A stretch of DNA of 64,000 nt from Plantago ovata. Lineage: Eukaryota; Streptophyta; Magnoliopsida; Lamiales; Plantaginaceae. The notes under the pieces are model-generated. The model worked only from the letters and a program-made list of their open reading frames with translations, was not told the origin of the DNA and searched no databases. Below, piece by piece: positions 25,718-38,319 of this stretch (its first letter is position 1; every line of letters begins with the position of its first letter). Where the stretch lies: positions 121,288,880-121,352,879 of the forward strand of contig CM051456.1 in NCBI GenBank assembly GCA_028274465.1. Reading direction: 5' to 3'. Position numbers and translations under genes: made by a program.

Positions 25718-25880
25718 GACTCTTTCTTTTCATCTGAAAATTAATAAAAAATAAATTTAGTTCAGATCAGTTCAGATGCATTAAGTTCAGTTTAGATTTG
25801 GATAATAGTATTTTGTATTACAAATAAGTCCAATTTAGATCAGTTCAGTTTAGACTTTTTCAGACGAAGAGAACAGAGCC
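25718..25880. mobile_element. MITE with internal 'ttcag' repeats, copy 1
   Basis: Terminal inverted repeats are of the form 'ctctttcttttcatctgaaa' and 'cagacgaagagaacagagcc', with runs of 'ttcagttcag' or 'ttcagatcag' inside. It matches the element at 33924-34100. Confidence 0.7.
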
Positions 25881-28310
25881 TTAACTGTGAAACGATTTTT
25901 TATGTAGTAAATCACGAGAATACCCACCATTAGTGTGTATTGCTGTCATTCTCGTGATCTAAATTGACATAGAGGATTCACCCCGAATGTAATTAGACTA
26001 TTCAATGCCAATTTTAATTAACCAATTTAATAGAGCGGCGGGGCGGGGTAAGTCAAACTTGATTAAGTCCTGGAATTGCTGGTTTTCCATTCCATAAGGT
26101 TCTAAACTAAAACCATCGGTTCCCTACCTTACTTATAATTCCAGCCGGTTTGTAATAACATCTTACATAGATACCATAATGTTGAAAACAACATTTCTAT
26201 TGTCGGTGTTTTATTCGAGATATCATAACTTTTTATTTTTATGTTTGTAATAAGACTATCACAACATCGCTACCGGTTCCAAAAACATTAGGACCAAACC
26301 AAACTTATGTTCTCAAGTCTACGGTTCCAAGGCACTGACATGATCTAGTGTTGTTATGCGAGTTGAGCTCGAGCTTAACTTATAGATCGGTCTATTAATG
26401 AGTCGACTACGACTTTGATGAACATACTTGTTACGACATGTTAAAGCTCGTGGGATGTAATATCTATATATTTGGGATGTTATCACTAGATTTTATCTGT
26501 TTATGTATGCGATTTATTTGATGGCATTATGATTTAAAATATTAATTGTTAATGATTAATGTTAATTTTTTTAAATTTATATTTGTTTAAAAGATCACAA
26601 ATAGCAAGTTAGTAGTGATGGTATTAAGCGCGAGCGGAGTCTAACCTCAATTTGTTGGAGTTTTAGCATGCCAATGTTGATTTGTCCATGGCTTTTGTAC
26701 CACAATTAAAGGGACTGTACACGTCAAAAATATAGTTTACTCCAATGTGTATAATGATAATCTACTTAGAGTAGTAGATGACACTTGAATAAAAATTATT
26801 AAATTTATTTAAATGCTGAAAGAGTAATTGAAGTTTAAAGTGTCTTGGTTGATGCATTAGAATGGAATACCAATTGTTGGTAATGGGAGATATTCCACAT
26901 AATTAAAACTGAAAATAATCAAGTTAAATAAAAATACATTGTTTGGCTTAAGGGTTGGCCCCCTTGGGGATACACATGCTTTTGGAAGGATGATGAGCTA
27001 GATGGCTACTTGATAGTTCGTCTAAGCGCACCCGCCTAGCACTCGGGTCGCGGATGTTGTGTGCTCGGGCTTAACGCTAATTAGTGGTGGTGTATAATCG
27101 TTTTGGGCCAATACTAACTTTGGTTTTGGGCCTAATTAGATACGCCCAATGGGGCGTCCAATGGATAACGAATAATTTTTTGTACCTTAAATCCTATCCG
27201 TTCTCCAGTAGTGAATAAATGGGACTCAAACAAAATGAGGTGTATTTTCGTCCAAAAGCTGCAACTTTTCCGGATAACACACCCAATCTTCTCTCTCTTT
27301 CTTCTCTATTTCTGGACAAGAAAAAAAAAACGTTATACTCCTTATTGTAGTGGTCCAAAAAAGAATTGTATTTCGAGTGCTAGTATACATACTTACATGC
27401 AGTTTTATCTTGGAAGACGATTCACTAGTAACTGTGACTATCATAACACGACAAATTATGTTTTAAGGAAAGATTGACATCACTAGACTCTGTATACAAA
27501 TTCATTACTTTGTTTTCCATTTTCTACATACCTTATTTTCCAGTTTTCCATACACTCTATACATTCATGTACGTTCCAAATATCCAACACAATTAACCAT
27601 CACAAGTGAAATATATGAGTCAAGAGGCAAAATTTAGCACAAATCAATTTTTTTGAAGGTCAATATATGAGTCAACATTAAAAAACAATACGTCATTGGC
27701 ATTCCAACAGCCACATAAATGAAATTATCGGAGTACCAAAATTGGACGGGATATTTGTATAGTAACCAAAACCATACCATTATAAATTTTACCCTAATAA
27801 ACCATGACCATGACCCAGTGTTTTGGTTTAACCACCCTAGACTAGAAATGAGACCCCCCTAAGCCCTATGACTGGAGCTAGTCAAATCCATGGCAGAACA
27901 AGTATTAGCATGCTTAAAAAGTAACACACAGAGATCCCATTTGCAGTATATGTACGATCTTGGCCAATAAAACAGATTAACCTAGATTGTATTACTTGTA
28001 CGAAAGATTTGATCTTGAAGAGCGTCAATTCAGATGGGTTTAATACTCCCTCTGTGTGACTCCATTTTTGTCTGAAATGGACCACTAATGGAACCATATG
28101 AAATTCTATTTAAAGCTGTGAATCACTTAATTAATCAGTGTTACTTACTGTTACTACCATATTGGGTCATGTGATCAGGCATGATACAGTTCCTTTTCTA
28201 TTCAAAAATCAAAACAGTAGTAGTAGTAATCTGCATTGAAATTTACTACTCATACCATAAGTCCAAAGTCCAAACTATGGTAATGAATAGTTGTAGTATT
28301 TGTGTACTTT
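25881..28310. other. Gene-poor DNA
   Basis: No supported gene. A GC-richer island at about 26945-27160 includes 'gcacccgcctagcactcggg'; it has no ORF or RNA fold that I can assign. Other frames in this span lack recognisable domains. Confidence 0.4.
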
Positions 28311-28404
28311 GGCGTTGGAGTGGTCGACAACGTGCGATCCACTTTGGTTTAATAGGTCAACAAACATTTGATTCATGCAATGCAATTATTTACAGTCAAC
28401 TCTG
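28311..28404 (+). repeat. Short dispersed repeat, copy 2
   Basis: Diverged partner of 25491-25584, in the same orientation and of about the same length. The family is unknown. Confidence 0.6.
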
Positions 28405-29109
28405 TTGTGGTGTTTCTCTTTCGCTTCACTTTAGCATGTTTCTTGCTAAACTGTAATTTAATTTTCTTGGTAAGATGCAAAAGTTGTGTTGCATAGTACT
28501 TTCTTTGTTTGTTTGCCCTTTATGCCTGAAAATTCAAGTTTGCCATGGAGTAATATTCAGTGAAACATATGCTAGTCCGTCGAAATTAAACTTCAATCAG
28601 GGCATCAATCTAAAGTATTATGAGCTCATTCCCCGAACCACCAGTTCCAGGCTTGCGTGCAGTTCCACATTATTCTGGTTCCCATTTTGGAATCGTGAAA
28701 AATGACTGTTTTGTTTAATTAATTAGTTATTGTTCAATTGTTCAATCTGTAAAAATATTAAATCGATAATAAATTGTAATTAGATACAAGTAAATCTATG
28801 CCAGTTGGATTGACTAAGAAGTTGTGTCAACTCCTATGTCAACTTTGCAATTCATGATCTGTAAACCACGTTAGTCAAGCAAACACAAAACTATGTATCA
28901 AAGTTAAAGTGAATGTAAATAATAACATGCGTTTATCAAATTTTCAAGCAACTGGATAGCTACTTGATGCCGGTCAAGTCAGAAAATCACTAAGTTAGAA
29001 ATTATTCGTACAACTATTTATACTTTTTTTTTCTCTCTTAGCTCAAAACAACACAAGTCACCTCATAGTGTTATAGAGATGCACTCTACATATTCTACCT
29101 CTCTTAATA
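28405..29109. other. Intergenic DNA left of the CACTA element
   Basis: No gene seen. It ends in 'ata' (29107-29109), the left target-site duplication of the CACTA element. Confidence 0.45.
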
Positions 29110-29490
29110 CACTACAAGAAAAACCGGGTTTCGTCGCTAAACGGACGCGATCCGTCGCTATAGCCCATTAGCGACGGATAGTCCGTCGCTAAATAGGCCG
29201 TCGCGAAAAGTGGCGTCGCTAAATGATTTAGCAACGGTTGAGCTTATCCGTCTCTAAATTTAGAGACGGATAAATTGATCCGTCGCACAATTGGCGTTGA
29301 CCGGACAGCCCATGGTTTCTTCACTTTAGCGACGGATAAGCTTATCCGTCTCTAAAACTTTAGAGACGGATAAGCTTATCAGTCGCTAAATTAATCTGAT
29401 TTTTTAAAAAAAAATATGTTTCTTTTTAATTTATTTAATTCACCTACAATATTAATAAAATATTAAAATATAATTTAGTAAATGCAACAA

Positions 29491-29560
29491 GGGATGCTAC
29501 GAGAATCGAACTCGTAACCTCTCGCATTGAGCGAGAATCATACCACTAGACCAAACACCC
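29491..29560 (-). repeat. tRNA-Pro-like pseudogene inside the CACTA element
   Basis: The minus strand reads 'gggtgtttggtctagtggta', a CTCGC/GCGAG anticodon stem, then 'cgagttcgattctcg'. This closely follows a plant tRNA-Pro, with A box and B box preserved. The anticodon loop is only five bases (tcaat) instead of seven, and the acceptor stem pairs poorly, so it cannot be a working tRNA. Confidence 0.8.
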
Positions 29561-30543
29561 ATATTTGTCAGACTACACGAAAATTATCAAATAAACATGA
29601 AAAAAAAAAAGTAAAAGTTTTTATAGAAGGTGGGAGAGTACATGCATTTTAACTTGCTCTAGTGTATTCAGGTAAGACACCTTATACACATCATTACCAA
29701 CTACCTTATATCTGGATAGGCAATGCCCCAATCTAATTACAATATGCCCCAATCTAGTTACAATACATATAATAATGTTTCTAATAATGTTTCGTACAAT
29801 AATAGGCAATGCCCCAATCTAAACTAAGAACCTTTATTATTCAAACACACATTTTAAAAGGCAATGCCCCAACTACAACAACGAAGAGAATTGCTTACCG
29901 TGAAAATTAGAATGTGAATCAGCTAGAACTTCAACAACTGCCACAACAATAGCTCCAAACTCCTAATAATAATTGTTAAATAGTTAAATGAGCTAATAAA
30001 TTAATTAATAAGGTATTGTTATCCTACAGAGGCATAACAGATACAAAAGTTGTAGTGAACAAGTGGAATAAGAAATGACTAAGCATGAAAACTTGATGGA
30101 ACTTGTTAATCATATTGGTTCAAGAACTCACTCCAATCCATCAACTAGTTCCCATGTATCGTCATCTGGACCATATCCCTTCCAACGTACCTTCAATTGT
30201 GTCGACAGGTCAGATTTGATTAAACAGCATATGAACTCTCCAAAGCTATAGATATGTTTGTGTTATCCATATAATATGCATTAAGCCATTAACTAGAACT
30301 ACTTAGAACACATGATGAAACAATAGCTACAATAAGCAAACAAGATCTACCACAAAACATGTACTGATTGCTTTACAATGGATGAAGTGATGAACGCTGA
30401 AATGCAGTGAGCATAACAGAGAAGAAAATGTACTTCATGTAAGCTAATTTAGTAAATCAGTACATACGAGGAGGTGTAGGCGTGTAATTATGATAAACAT
30501 CAAACCATGTAAAATTAAACATGAAGTAGAAACTAAACATACC

Positions 30544-31785
30544 TGATGAATGTGTATTTTACACTTTCATTCGAGTCTTTTTCACCTATTTTAGCTATCC
30601 TCTATGATAATTTAGCTATATTTTAGTACATTTTATTAGAATAGTGTCACGTTTCCCTTTAGATTTTATTTTACAGGTTTTGGTTGAAATTCGGAGATTT
30701 CGGGGCAATTATATTGAAGTCTACAAGGAATTGGTGTTCCAGAAGCCTATTTGGAGTATCTGAAGGTTTCCGGATAGGATTTGGAGTCTAGGGGCCGAAT
30801 CTGGAGGTTAGAAGGCTACTAGAAGTCATAAACCGAGTCCGAAAAGGTGAAGAAATCCAAATCCGCGTCGAAAAACGCGGAAATTCGCGAAATATTGGGG
30901 GACGAACCGCCCCAGAGATATTTCGGGCCTATATATAGTGCTCAGTTTTCTCTCCGAAAATCATATCTTTCCAAGCCTACTTTCTCACCTCTCTCTATAG
31001 TTTTAGGTAGGAACTTCCCGGGGCCTGTCCTGGGAGTTCCATAGCTTAGGGGATACTTTTTCATAGCAGATTGGAGCGCGTAGGATCGCAATCATCCGGA
31101 GATTGACAACCTTCGGTAACTTTGTATCTTACAGTTTTTATCTACTTATTTTATTCTTCTTTCAATATGTTTTCTTCTATGATTGCTATTGATTGCATGC
31201 CTATTATGAGTAGCTAAACTTATCGTTGGTGGTAGTATGTGAATTCTTAGCGAGTGAAGATAATCATGCTAATGGCTATATCGCGCATTATACTCCGTGT
31301 CATTGCTTTATTTCGTTGATCAGTTGCAACCAAAATTCTCGTATGTTGTATTGATTATTATGCACGCTTGGACACTTGTCGACTAATCAGACCAATTATC
31401 TTCGTAGTGTTGAATAATTACGGAACACAATAGGACGTTAGTTGTTGACAAGTCAGACCCATATTATCTTCGTAGTGCTTAATACTTGCAACATGACACA
31501 AGATTGATTCAAAGATCTCTATGCAAGACCGAGGAATTTATGCATGATTATCGACCCATTATGTTAAGAAGGACCATACTATCACCGATCTCCATTATCT
31601 TCTTGAAAACCCCTATTGCTTTCTATCTGCTGTTTTATATTCTTAATTAGATTTGATAAAGCTAGTATAGTCCTGAGAGAACGACACTCGAGTCATTCTA
31701 CTACTACACTACGGTTTTCGTTGTAGTTGTGGATTGCCTTTGGCTAAATAACAAATTTATTTGATTGAATCTGACACGTTCATCA
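30544..31785 (+). mobile_element. Solo LTR nested in the CACTA element, 1242 bp, TSD atacc
   Basis: Begins TGATGAA and ends TTCATCA, flanked by 'atacc' at 30539-30543 and 31786-31790. A TATA box (tatatatag, 30930-30938) lies upstream of a pyrimidine-rich leader, as expected of an LTR promoter. There is no gag or pol sequence. It inserted after the CACTA element. Confidence 0.9.
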
Positions 31786-32379
31786 ATACCTCAGGTGGTA
31801 CCTGTACTATATGGACTTTTGAGATGATACAGTCTACTAAGTTATCATTTATTACGGTTGAGTGGAATAAGCGTCTCTTATCATGAAATGAAGCAGCGTC
31901 TTGTAAAACATAAAATTAGATTTCATTGAGAAATTAGAAGAAGAAAATTAAAGACAAACAAAATGAAGGTTTCTAATAAGATAATAAGATCCTCGGAGAA
32001 AGAAAGTCTATACCGTATCCTCAGGTGAGTGATTATTAATCTCTTATGCTTGACTAGGAGTTCAATAGAAAATTAAATCAAAGATGAAAAAATGTGCACA
32101 AGCAAATGAGACCATAGCCTTCTACAATAAGTGATTTCACCTTCACATAGACACAATCTCCAAACACACTCTCTCAGCAAATGTAGAATTTAAAGGAGCA
32201 AACGATCCTAAACTCACTCTCTCAGCAGCTAAACATACAAAATGAAATTGGAAAAAAAAATCCCCAAATACTAGGGTTCATAAGAATACCTTCGAAGTCA
32301 AATCGAGTGTCTAGGAGTTTACTCCGATCTGCAACATCATCATCAACGGAATCATCATCATCAATGTACTTTTACCCGA

Positions 32380-32735
32380 TCAGTGGTGGCGGAGGTGCGC
32401 AGGTGGCGAGGGTGGAAGTGGCGGGGTAGAGAGGGAAGTCGAGAAGAGGAGAATTGGAGCTCCCAGATCGGGTAGAGAGGGAAGTGGAGAAGAGGAGAAG
32501 TCGAGGTGGAGATGGAAGAGAAGAAGGCGGTGGGTGGGATCGTAGTGGGTGGTGGCGCCGCTGGAGGTCGATGGAGGTGGAAGGTGGGAGGAGAGAATTG
32601 AACTTGTTGGTGTTGGGGAAGGTGCGTCGTGGAGGAAGTGGCGGTGTAGGGGGCTGGAGGAAGTGGCGGGGCGGAGGAATTGGTGTTGGTGGGAAGAGAA
32701 GAGAGAGGGGAGAGGAGGAAGAAGAAGATAATAGA
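32380..32735. repeat. G-rich, GGAGG/GGTGG-repeat region of the CACTA element
   Basis: The plus strand is strongly G-rich, with many GGTGG, GGAGG and GAAGAGGAG units and partial tandem copies such as 'gagagggaagt' with 'gagaagaggagaa'. It sits next to the right subterminal repeats. The long frame through it is a composition artefact. On the minus strand it would be a C/T-rich leader, which could fit a former promoter or 5' leader of an element gene. Confidence 0.5.
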
Positions 32736-33108
32736 AAAATATGTTCTTATCTTATCTTTTTTTTCTTTGGTGGTGATCTGATCTTTGAATTCTCTTTTCT
32801 TTTTTTCTTTTTCTTTTTTTAATTTAGCGACGGATAGGCCTTATCCGTCGCTATATTTTATTTAATGATTTTTCTTTTTTTAATTAAAAAATGGTCAATT
32901 CATATAGAGACGGATAAGCTTACGTCTCTAAATTTAGCGACGGATAAACCTATCCGTCGCAAATTTAGCGACGGATAAGCTCATCCGTCGCTAATTACCG
33001 GTCAGATTTGTACCCGTCGTTAAAATCACCGATCCGTCGCTATTCTGCGACAGATCGAATTCGTCGCTATTAATCCGTCTCTATTTGACTGTTTTTTTTG
33101 TAGTGATA

Positions 33109-33469
33109 CGCGGCTGGAGATCTAGAAAATAAATTTGTGTAAAAGACACGAAACAAAACAACTAAAACAATAAACTAACTCTCAGTCGTAAAACTCTTAA
33201 TTCGTTGTAGCTTCTCTGTGGCCAAGTCTCGGTGTGTTTATAGTGTAGTATCTTGGTTGATTACCATCAGGACTTTCTTCTCTTGTGAACTGTATATGGA
33301 ATTGAACTCCTTGTAGAAACCGACTTCTACAATTAAGAACTCATTTTCCTTCTTTCTTGAGTTCTTTCTCTTGTATAAGTTTTCTTCCTTTCCTTCAAGT
33401 CTTTCCTTGTTATGGCAATTCCTTGTAGTAATTAATTCATGCATAAGACAAACAACTGAAGTTGTGGAA
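33109..33469. other. Intergenic DNA between CACTA element and MITE
   Basis: No gene or repeat recognised. Confidence 0.4.
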
Positions 33470-33745
33470 TACTCATCTGTCCCGTTCATTTATTTACGTA
33501 TTCCTTTTTGGGTCGTCCCAATCAATTCTTTACGTTTCTATTTTGGAAGGTATCCCACATACCATTTATATTACTTTAATCATTGTCCCCACATTCACAC
33601 TTTACTTTAATCATTTTTCCCACCACTACCATTTAAATATTCACCCACATTCCATTTTATATTAATAAATCACAATCAAACAAAACCTCTCATTAAAAAT
33701 CGTGCAAAAAGCAAACGTTGGCTTCTCACCGGGACGGAGGGAGTA
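33470..33745. mobile_element. Stowaway-like MITE
   Basis: Left end 'tactcatctgtcccgttcat' and right end 'ccgggacggagggagta' form the CTCCCTCCGTCCC-type inverted repeat of Stowaway elements. It has no coding capacity. The TSD is assumed to be the family's TA. Confidence 0.7.
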
Positions 33746-33923
33746 GTTGTTATATTATAAAAGGTAAAAACAATAAAACAACTAAATGTGCTATGTTTCC
33801 ATAATATAGGTGTTAGGTCAAACACTAGTCAACCCCTATGGCAACACCTAAGAATAGCTACACATAAACCTAACCATTGAATTATAATCTACGAGATGAT
33901 TTCGAATTTGATAATGTTATAAT

Positions 33924-34100
33924 ACTTTGTTCTTTTCGTCTGAAAATTAATTATTTTAAGTTCAGTTCAGATGCATTAAGTTCAGTTTAGTTCAGTTCAA
34001 ATTTGTCTAATAGTATTTTGTAATACAAATAAGTTCAGTTCAGTTCAGATCCATGCAGTTCAGTTCAGTTCAGTTTTGTTCAGACGAAGAGAACAAAGCC
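33924..34100. mobile_element. MITE with internal 'ttcag' repeats, copy 2
   Basis: Ends 'ctttgttcttttcgtctgaa' and 'cagacgaagagaacaaag' are near-perfect inverted repeats. The interior is largely 'ttcagttcag' runs. Same family as 25718-25880. Confidence 0.8.
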
Positions 34101-37100
34101 TAATTGGTTGCGATTTAAATTTTATTAGCTAATTTTATGTCCGTTGCCTCAATTTTATCTCCAATTACCTTAACCTATCCGTCTGAATTTGGCCACCCTA
34201 TTTGCCACCAGTAGAAATTGATTGTACTACGTAGTAAGAGCATGATGTGGAAACAACTAGTTCTACGTAGTAAGAGCATGATGTGGAAAGAACTAATTCT
34301 ACGTGCTCAAATTTTGTCTCCTTGTTATCTAATTCTGCTTTGATCACTCAGTATAGTCTATAGACTATTTGTACATTATTCATTTTTGCCAACATGTATG
34401 AAAATAAATTCTTTATGGTGGATTCTGAACTGTAATCTTCTTGATCACGGGCATGCACAACAACTTGAAATGAAACTTTAATTCCTACAACAGCAAGAAT
34501 ATAGATTATTTTGTTGCAAATTGTAATTAAATAGTGAAATTCATTACTGTTTAAACTTAAAAGTCTATCAATCAACTCATAAAGTTGATACTCCGTATAT
34601 ACTACACTATTCACTAAGGAATGGAATTAATCTTAATTTGGACCGTAGTTTGTGCACTTGTGATTTGTGTTCTCTTGTGAGACGTAAAGCTTCGGCAACT
34701 TGCTAATCATAGTTTCAACAACTCCATAATACTCATCATAGTATATATATTTTGTATTACTAACACTTAGTCCCATCATGTCACCTTGGTGGCTCTTTTT
34801 TCCTTTTTCAATAATATTAAAAACATTATTATTCTAATAAAATATAAGATGATTTGATCTTTTACTTCCTTTTTAGTTCCATCGTCGGAATAGAAGAAAT
34901 TCAGTCTTTCATTTACTCGGAACAAAATCCAGTTGTGAACTTCTTATCAAAAAAACCAAGTAGTAGAAATTTATATCCTATAGTACTTTTGTCGAATTCC
35001 ACCCTTATTTTTTACTACATAGGTATTGTTTAATAACTTTTTATGTATGTCTGAACTCTGAAGTTAATTTATAACCTTAGTAGCTCTCTGTCATCCGGGG
35101 TAAGTAGCTCATGGAAACACGCTATTTATTTGTACCGACATAATTAGGTAATATTGAAGCGTTTTTTTTCCTCCTCGACTAAATTGACTAAATTGTGTTA
35201 ATTTATTTGCAATTTGCAAATATACCCGCATACAAATTTGGCAAAATTCACGATCAAGACATCAGTGGACCAAAAGTTCATTTATAAAGCAGTATTTGAA
35301 ATATAATTCTCTGCTTTTTCCTTTTCCTTGCTTCTACAACTGTGTGGATCAAAATTTAGATGGTATTTTGCCAAAAATTACAAAATCTAATAACTCTACA
35401 ACTACTACTACTTTATAAACTCTTAAATCATTAAGATGTTCTTTATACCTCTATCTAAAGTTTAGAATTAAGTTGACCATACATGTGTATGCAATTTTCA
35501 GGTTAAGTGCGTTTTTGTCAAAGAAGATCATTTGGTAATGTCAATGTCCTTGAATCTTAAAAATAAAAAAGAGGGAATGATCAGCAACATTTCCCCATAA
35601 GTGACTTGAGTAGTTAGCTAGCTAGTCTCAATTATCTTCCCTTTGGGCGACAATAGCCCTACAAATTATACTTGATGCAGCCATATGTTTCACAAACTCA
35701 CAATTTAACCCAACACAACGCTTCTCCGAAGGCAGACAAGCCCACCTTAAAACAGCTTGCCGTCTTAATTTCGTAGTATATACGTACTATTACAAACTGA
35801 AGTCAAATACTTACTACTACTACATTCGGCCATTTTAATAATGTGTTAACTTGAAATACAGGAGTGACATTATTTAGGGATTTGATTCTACTAAATTGAG
35901 TGCAAACCCTTTTGTGTCACAGTATTTTTACTTAGATAGCAGCTGGTCCAAGAATTCAATTTTAAGTAATCCTAATTATGCCGGTTTTATGTCACAATAT
36001 CTTTATCTAGTATTTTTAAATACTTCTATGGTCCATGTATTTTTCATTAACAATGAAGATACAACCAAAATTGTCTAGCGCAATTGTGGTAATAGGAACT
36101 TTAATTTTGTGTTCTAAAAAGTGATGGGAAAGTCCTAATTATGGTGTTTTATAAGCTCCCTACATGATAATTACTATTCGAGCTATTCTATCATTCTGCT
36201 CGAGTGATGATCCATGGTTGCTTGGATAATCTCATAAAATATTTCTATTTTTTAATACTACTATTATAGAATGAAATTCATGATTTGATTGGCCTAGAGA
36301 TCACTACTAAATCCTTAATTTACAACAATGTCACTAGTTAGTAGTAAGACTGTAGTAATGTGCACGATCAAGTACCGCCTAATAAAATGATATACTAGGA
36401 CTGAGATTAACTTTGTGTTCGTGCTAACTATTTTTTCACGATCATTACACCTATACATTATATTACATATAGATCACTATCGTTTTTCTTTTACTTTTTA
36501 TTTTCGTACCATCAGATTTTACAATGTATCAACATAGACTACTACAATATCCTATTAATGTGAGTATTCCAATATTATGACCTACTACTACTTGTATTGA
36601 AGGGTTAACCTTAAAAACATAAAGTTGAGAATGTCAAATCAAGTTAAACATAAGGTTCCACCAGAGGGGACAATCTGCAACCCAATTCTTAAGTTAGATG
36701 TGTTTGTTTAATGATTTTTGCTTCTTTTGTATAGTTGTAAATGAAAACAAACAAAATTATTCATAGGCCTTTTTGTGCAATAATTTTTCAACCACCTGGG
36801 AAAAGAATTTTGAGCATTTAATGGAGGATCATCATGATGTTTGCCTTTGATTGGGTTTAAAGTCTTTAAAAGAGAGAACACTAAAATTTAAATTAAATAG
36901 ACATTTCATTTCACCACCGGTGACTTGAACCACATAATGATGTTTATAATTTGAACGCCCTCCGTATGATAAATTAATAAGTTTCAAGTTTCCACACAAC
37001 AAACTTTAGCGTTCACATTTTTTTTCTTCATAAAATCAAAATTCGTTAAAAACGAAAGAATATGGATAAGCGAGGTATACTTCCAATACTCTAGTCTCGA

Positions 37101-38319
37101 CACTATTGGAAAGACATAGGGAAAGCTAACATGGCCAATTCTAATAAATCTCCCAACGAGAAGCTAGACTGCAAACTAGGTTCGTGATTTAGAGGATAAT
37201 CCCTACTGCAATCTCACCAAAACAATAATACTTCAAAGATTTCATGCTTAAAGACTGGCCGATTCAAAAAAAAAAAAAGAAAAAGAAAAATCATGCTTAA
37301 AGGCTTAAAGCCTAGGCAACTAGAAAATTGACAACGAATGAGTTCCGTGATAAAAAAGCCCATAGTTGCGGCCCAAGACGTAGCAATTGTACCCTTATGG
37401 GTTATGGACTACGTCCATGACTATTTTATTTCCCTCAGCAGCTGGCCCAAAGTTCAAGCAGGTACAAAGTATGGGTTTAAGAGCGGGCTTCAATCACATA
37501 GGTCCACAAAGCCCAAAATAAAAAGATCCAGAACAATGCAACCAAAGTGACCAACATTCTCCAGAGATACCCCCAGAACACCTCATCGCCAAACGTATTC
37601 TCGCTAGAAACCGATCCGAAGAAGATATAAATTGGTTATTAAAATGTACGACTACATTGTAATGCCAAAAACAACCAAGTGTCAACTTTCATAACAATCC
37701 ATGGAGTTGACAACGGACTACCTAGAATTTATTCTACTTACTACTGTGTAAGCATTCTTAATGTTTTTGTTCGAAATGAAAATTGTTTGGATAGCTAAGT
37801 CTACGAGTACGATGAGAGTGTGAGACCATATATAAGGGGTCGAGGGTAGAAAAAAAAACTAGTTCAGAGTATCTAGCACAAAGAGATTGACTCCTATAAT
37901 TTTCTTCTCTATACAACCTCTCTCTTGTTCTCTTCCAACTCTATCTTTCCTAATCTTTAGTTTTTTTTTTCTTCTTCTCGACTCCTCAACAAAAGGAATG
38001 GAATGGATATAGCTGCAGCAATTGTAATTAATTAATTATCATATTCATTGGCTTCGAAGCTTCTTGTTCACCGCATACTAATTGGAGCAGTCATTGTCAT
38101 ATTATTGATACACGTTGCATTGGTTTCTTGTTCACTATATTAATTAAGTATAAATGATGTAAATTATTCACATTATATTACTTCGTGTATTTGATTGTTA
38201 TAAAGAAGTATAAATTTACCATTCGATTATTACACTTATACTTTTTAATGGGCGAAAACCAGTCATGTCCATAACGAAACCAGTCAGCATCAATTTACTG
38301 TGGCTGAACCGATTGCAGT
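34101..38319. other. Gene-poor DNA
   Basis: No supported gene in 4.2 kb. A short direct repeat, 'ctacgtagtaagagcatgat', occurs at about 34228-34247 and 34263-34282. A TATA-like 'catatataagg' (37829-37839) followed by a pyrimidine-rich stretch (37900-37980) looks promoter-like, but it has no attached gene; it may be an LTR relic or the former leader of the WD40 pseudogene. Confidence 0.4.

Larger units (their letters stand above)
29110..33105. mobile_element. CACTA (En/Spm-type) DNA transposon, 3996 bp, TSD ata
   Basis: Starts CACTACAAGAAAAACCGGG and ends TTTTTTTTGTAGTG, flanked by 'ata' at 29107-29109 and 33106-33108. Both ends carry clusters of the subterminal repeat 'agcgacggat' and its inverse 'atccgtcgct', the sites bound by TNPA-type proteins in this superfamily. 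No TNPD-like transposase can be read, so it is non-autonomous. On the minus strand, 'VDDDVADRSKLLDTRFDFEG' (about 32297-32357) is followed by a splice-donor-like GGTATTC. It could be a relic exon. A solo LTR is nested at 30544-31785. Confidence 0.95.

Noticed and set aside
29491-29560. Functional tRNA-Pro gene
   Set aside because: The anticodon loop has five bases instead of seven and the acceptor stem mispairs; it lies inside a transposon.
32454-32822. 122-codon frame rich in Arg, Gly and Trp
   Set aside because: Composition artefact of the G-rich region inside the CACTA element; the frame ends in poly-Phe from a T-rich tract and shows no domain.
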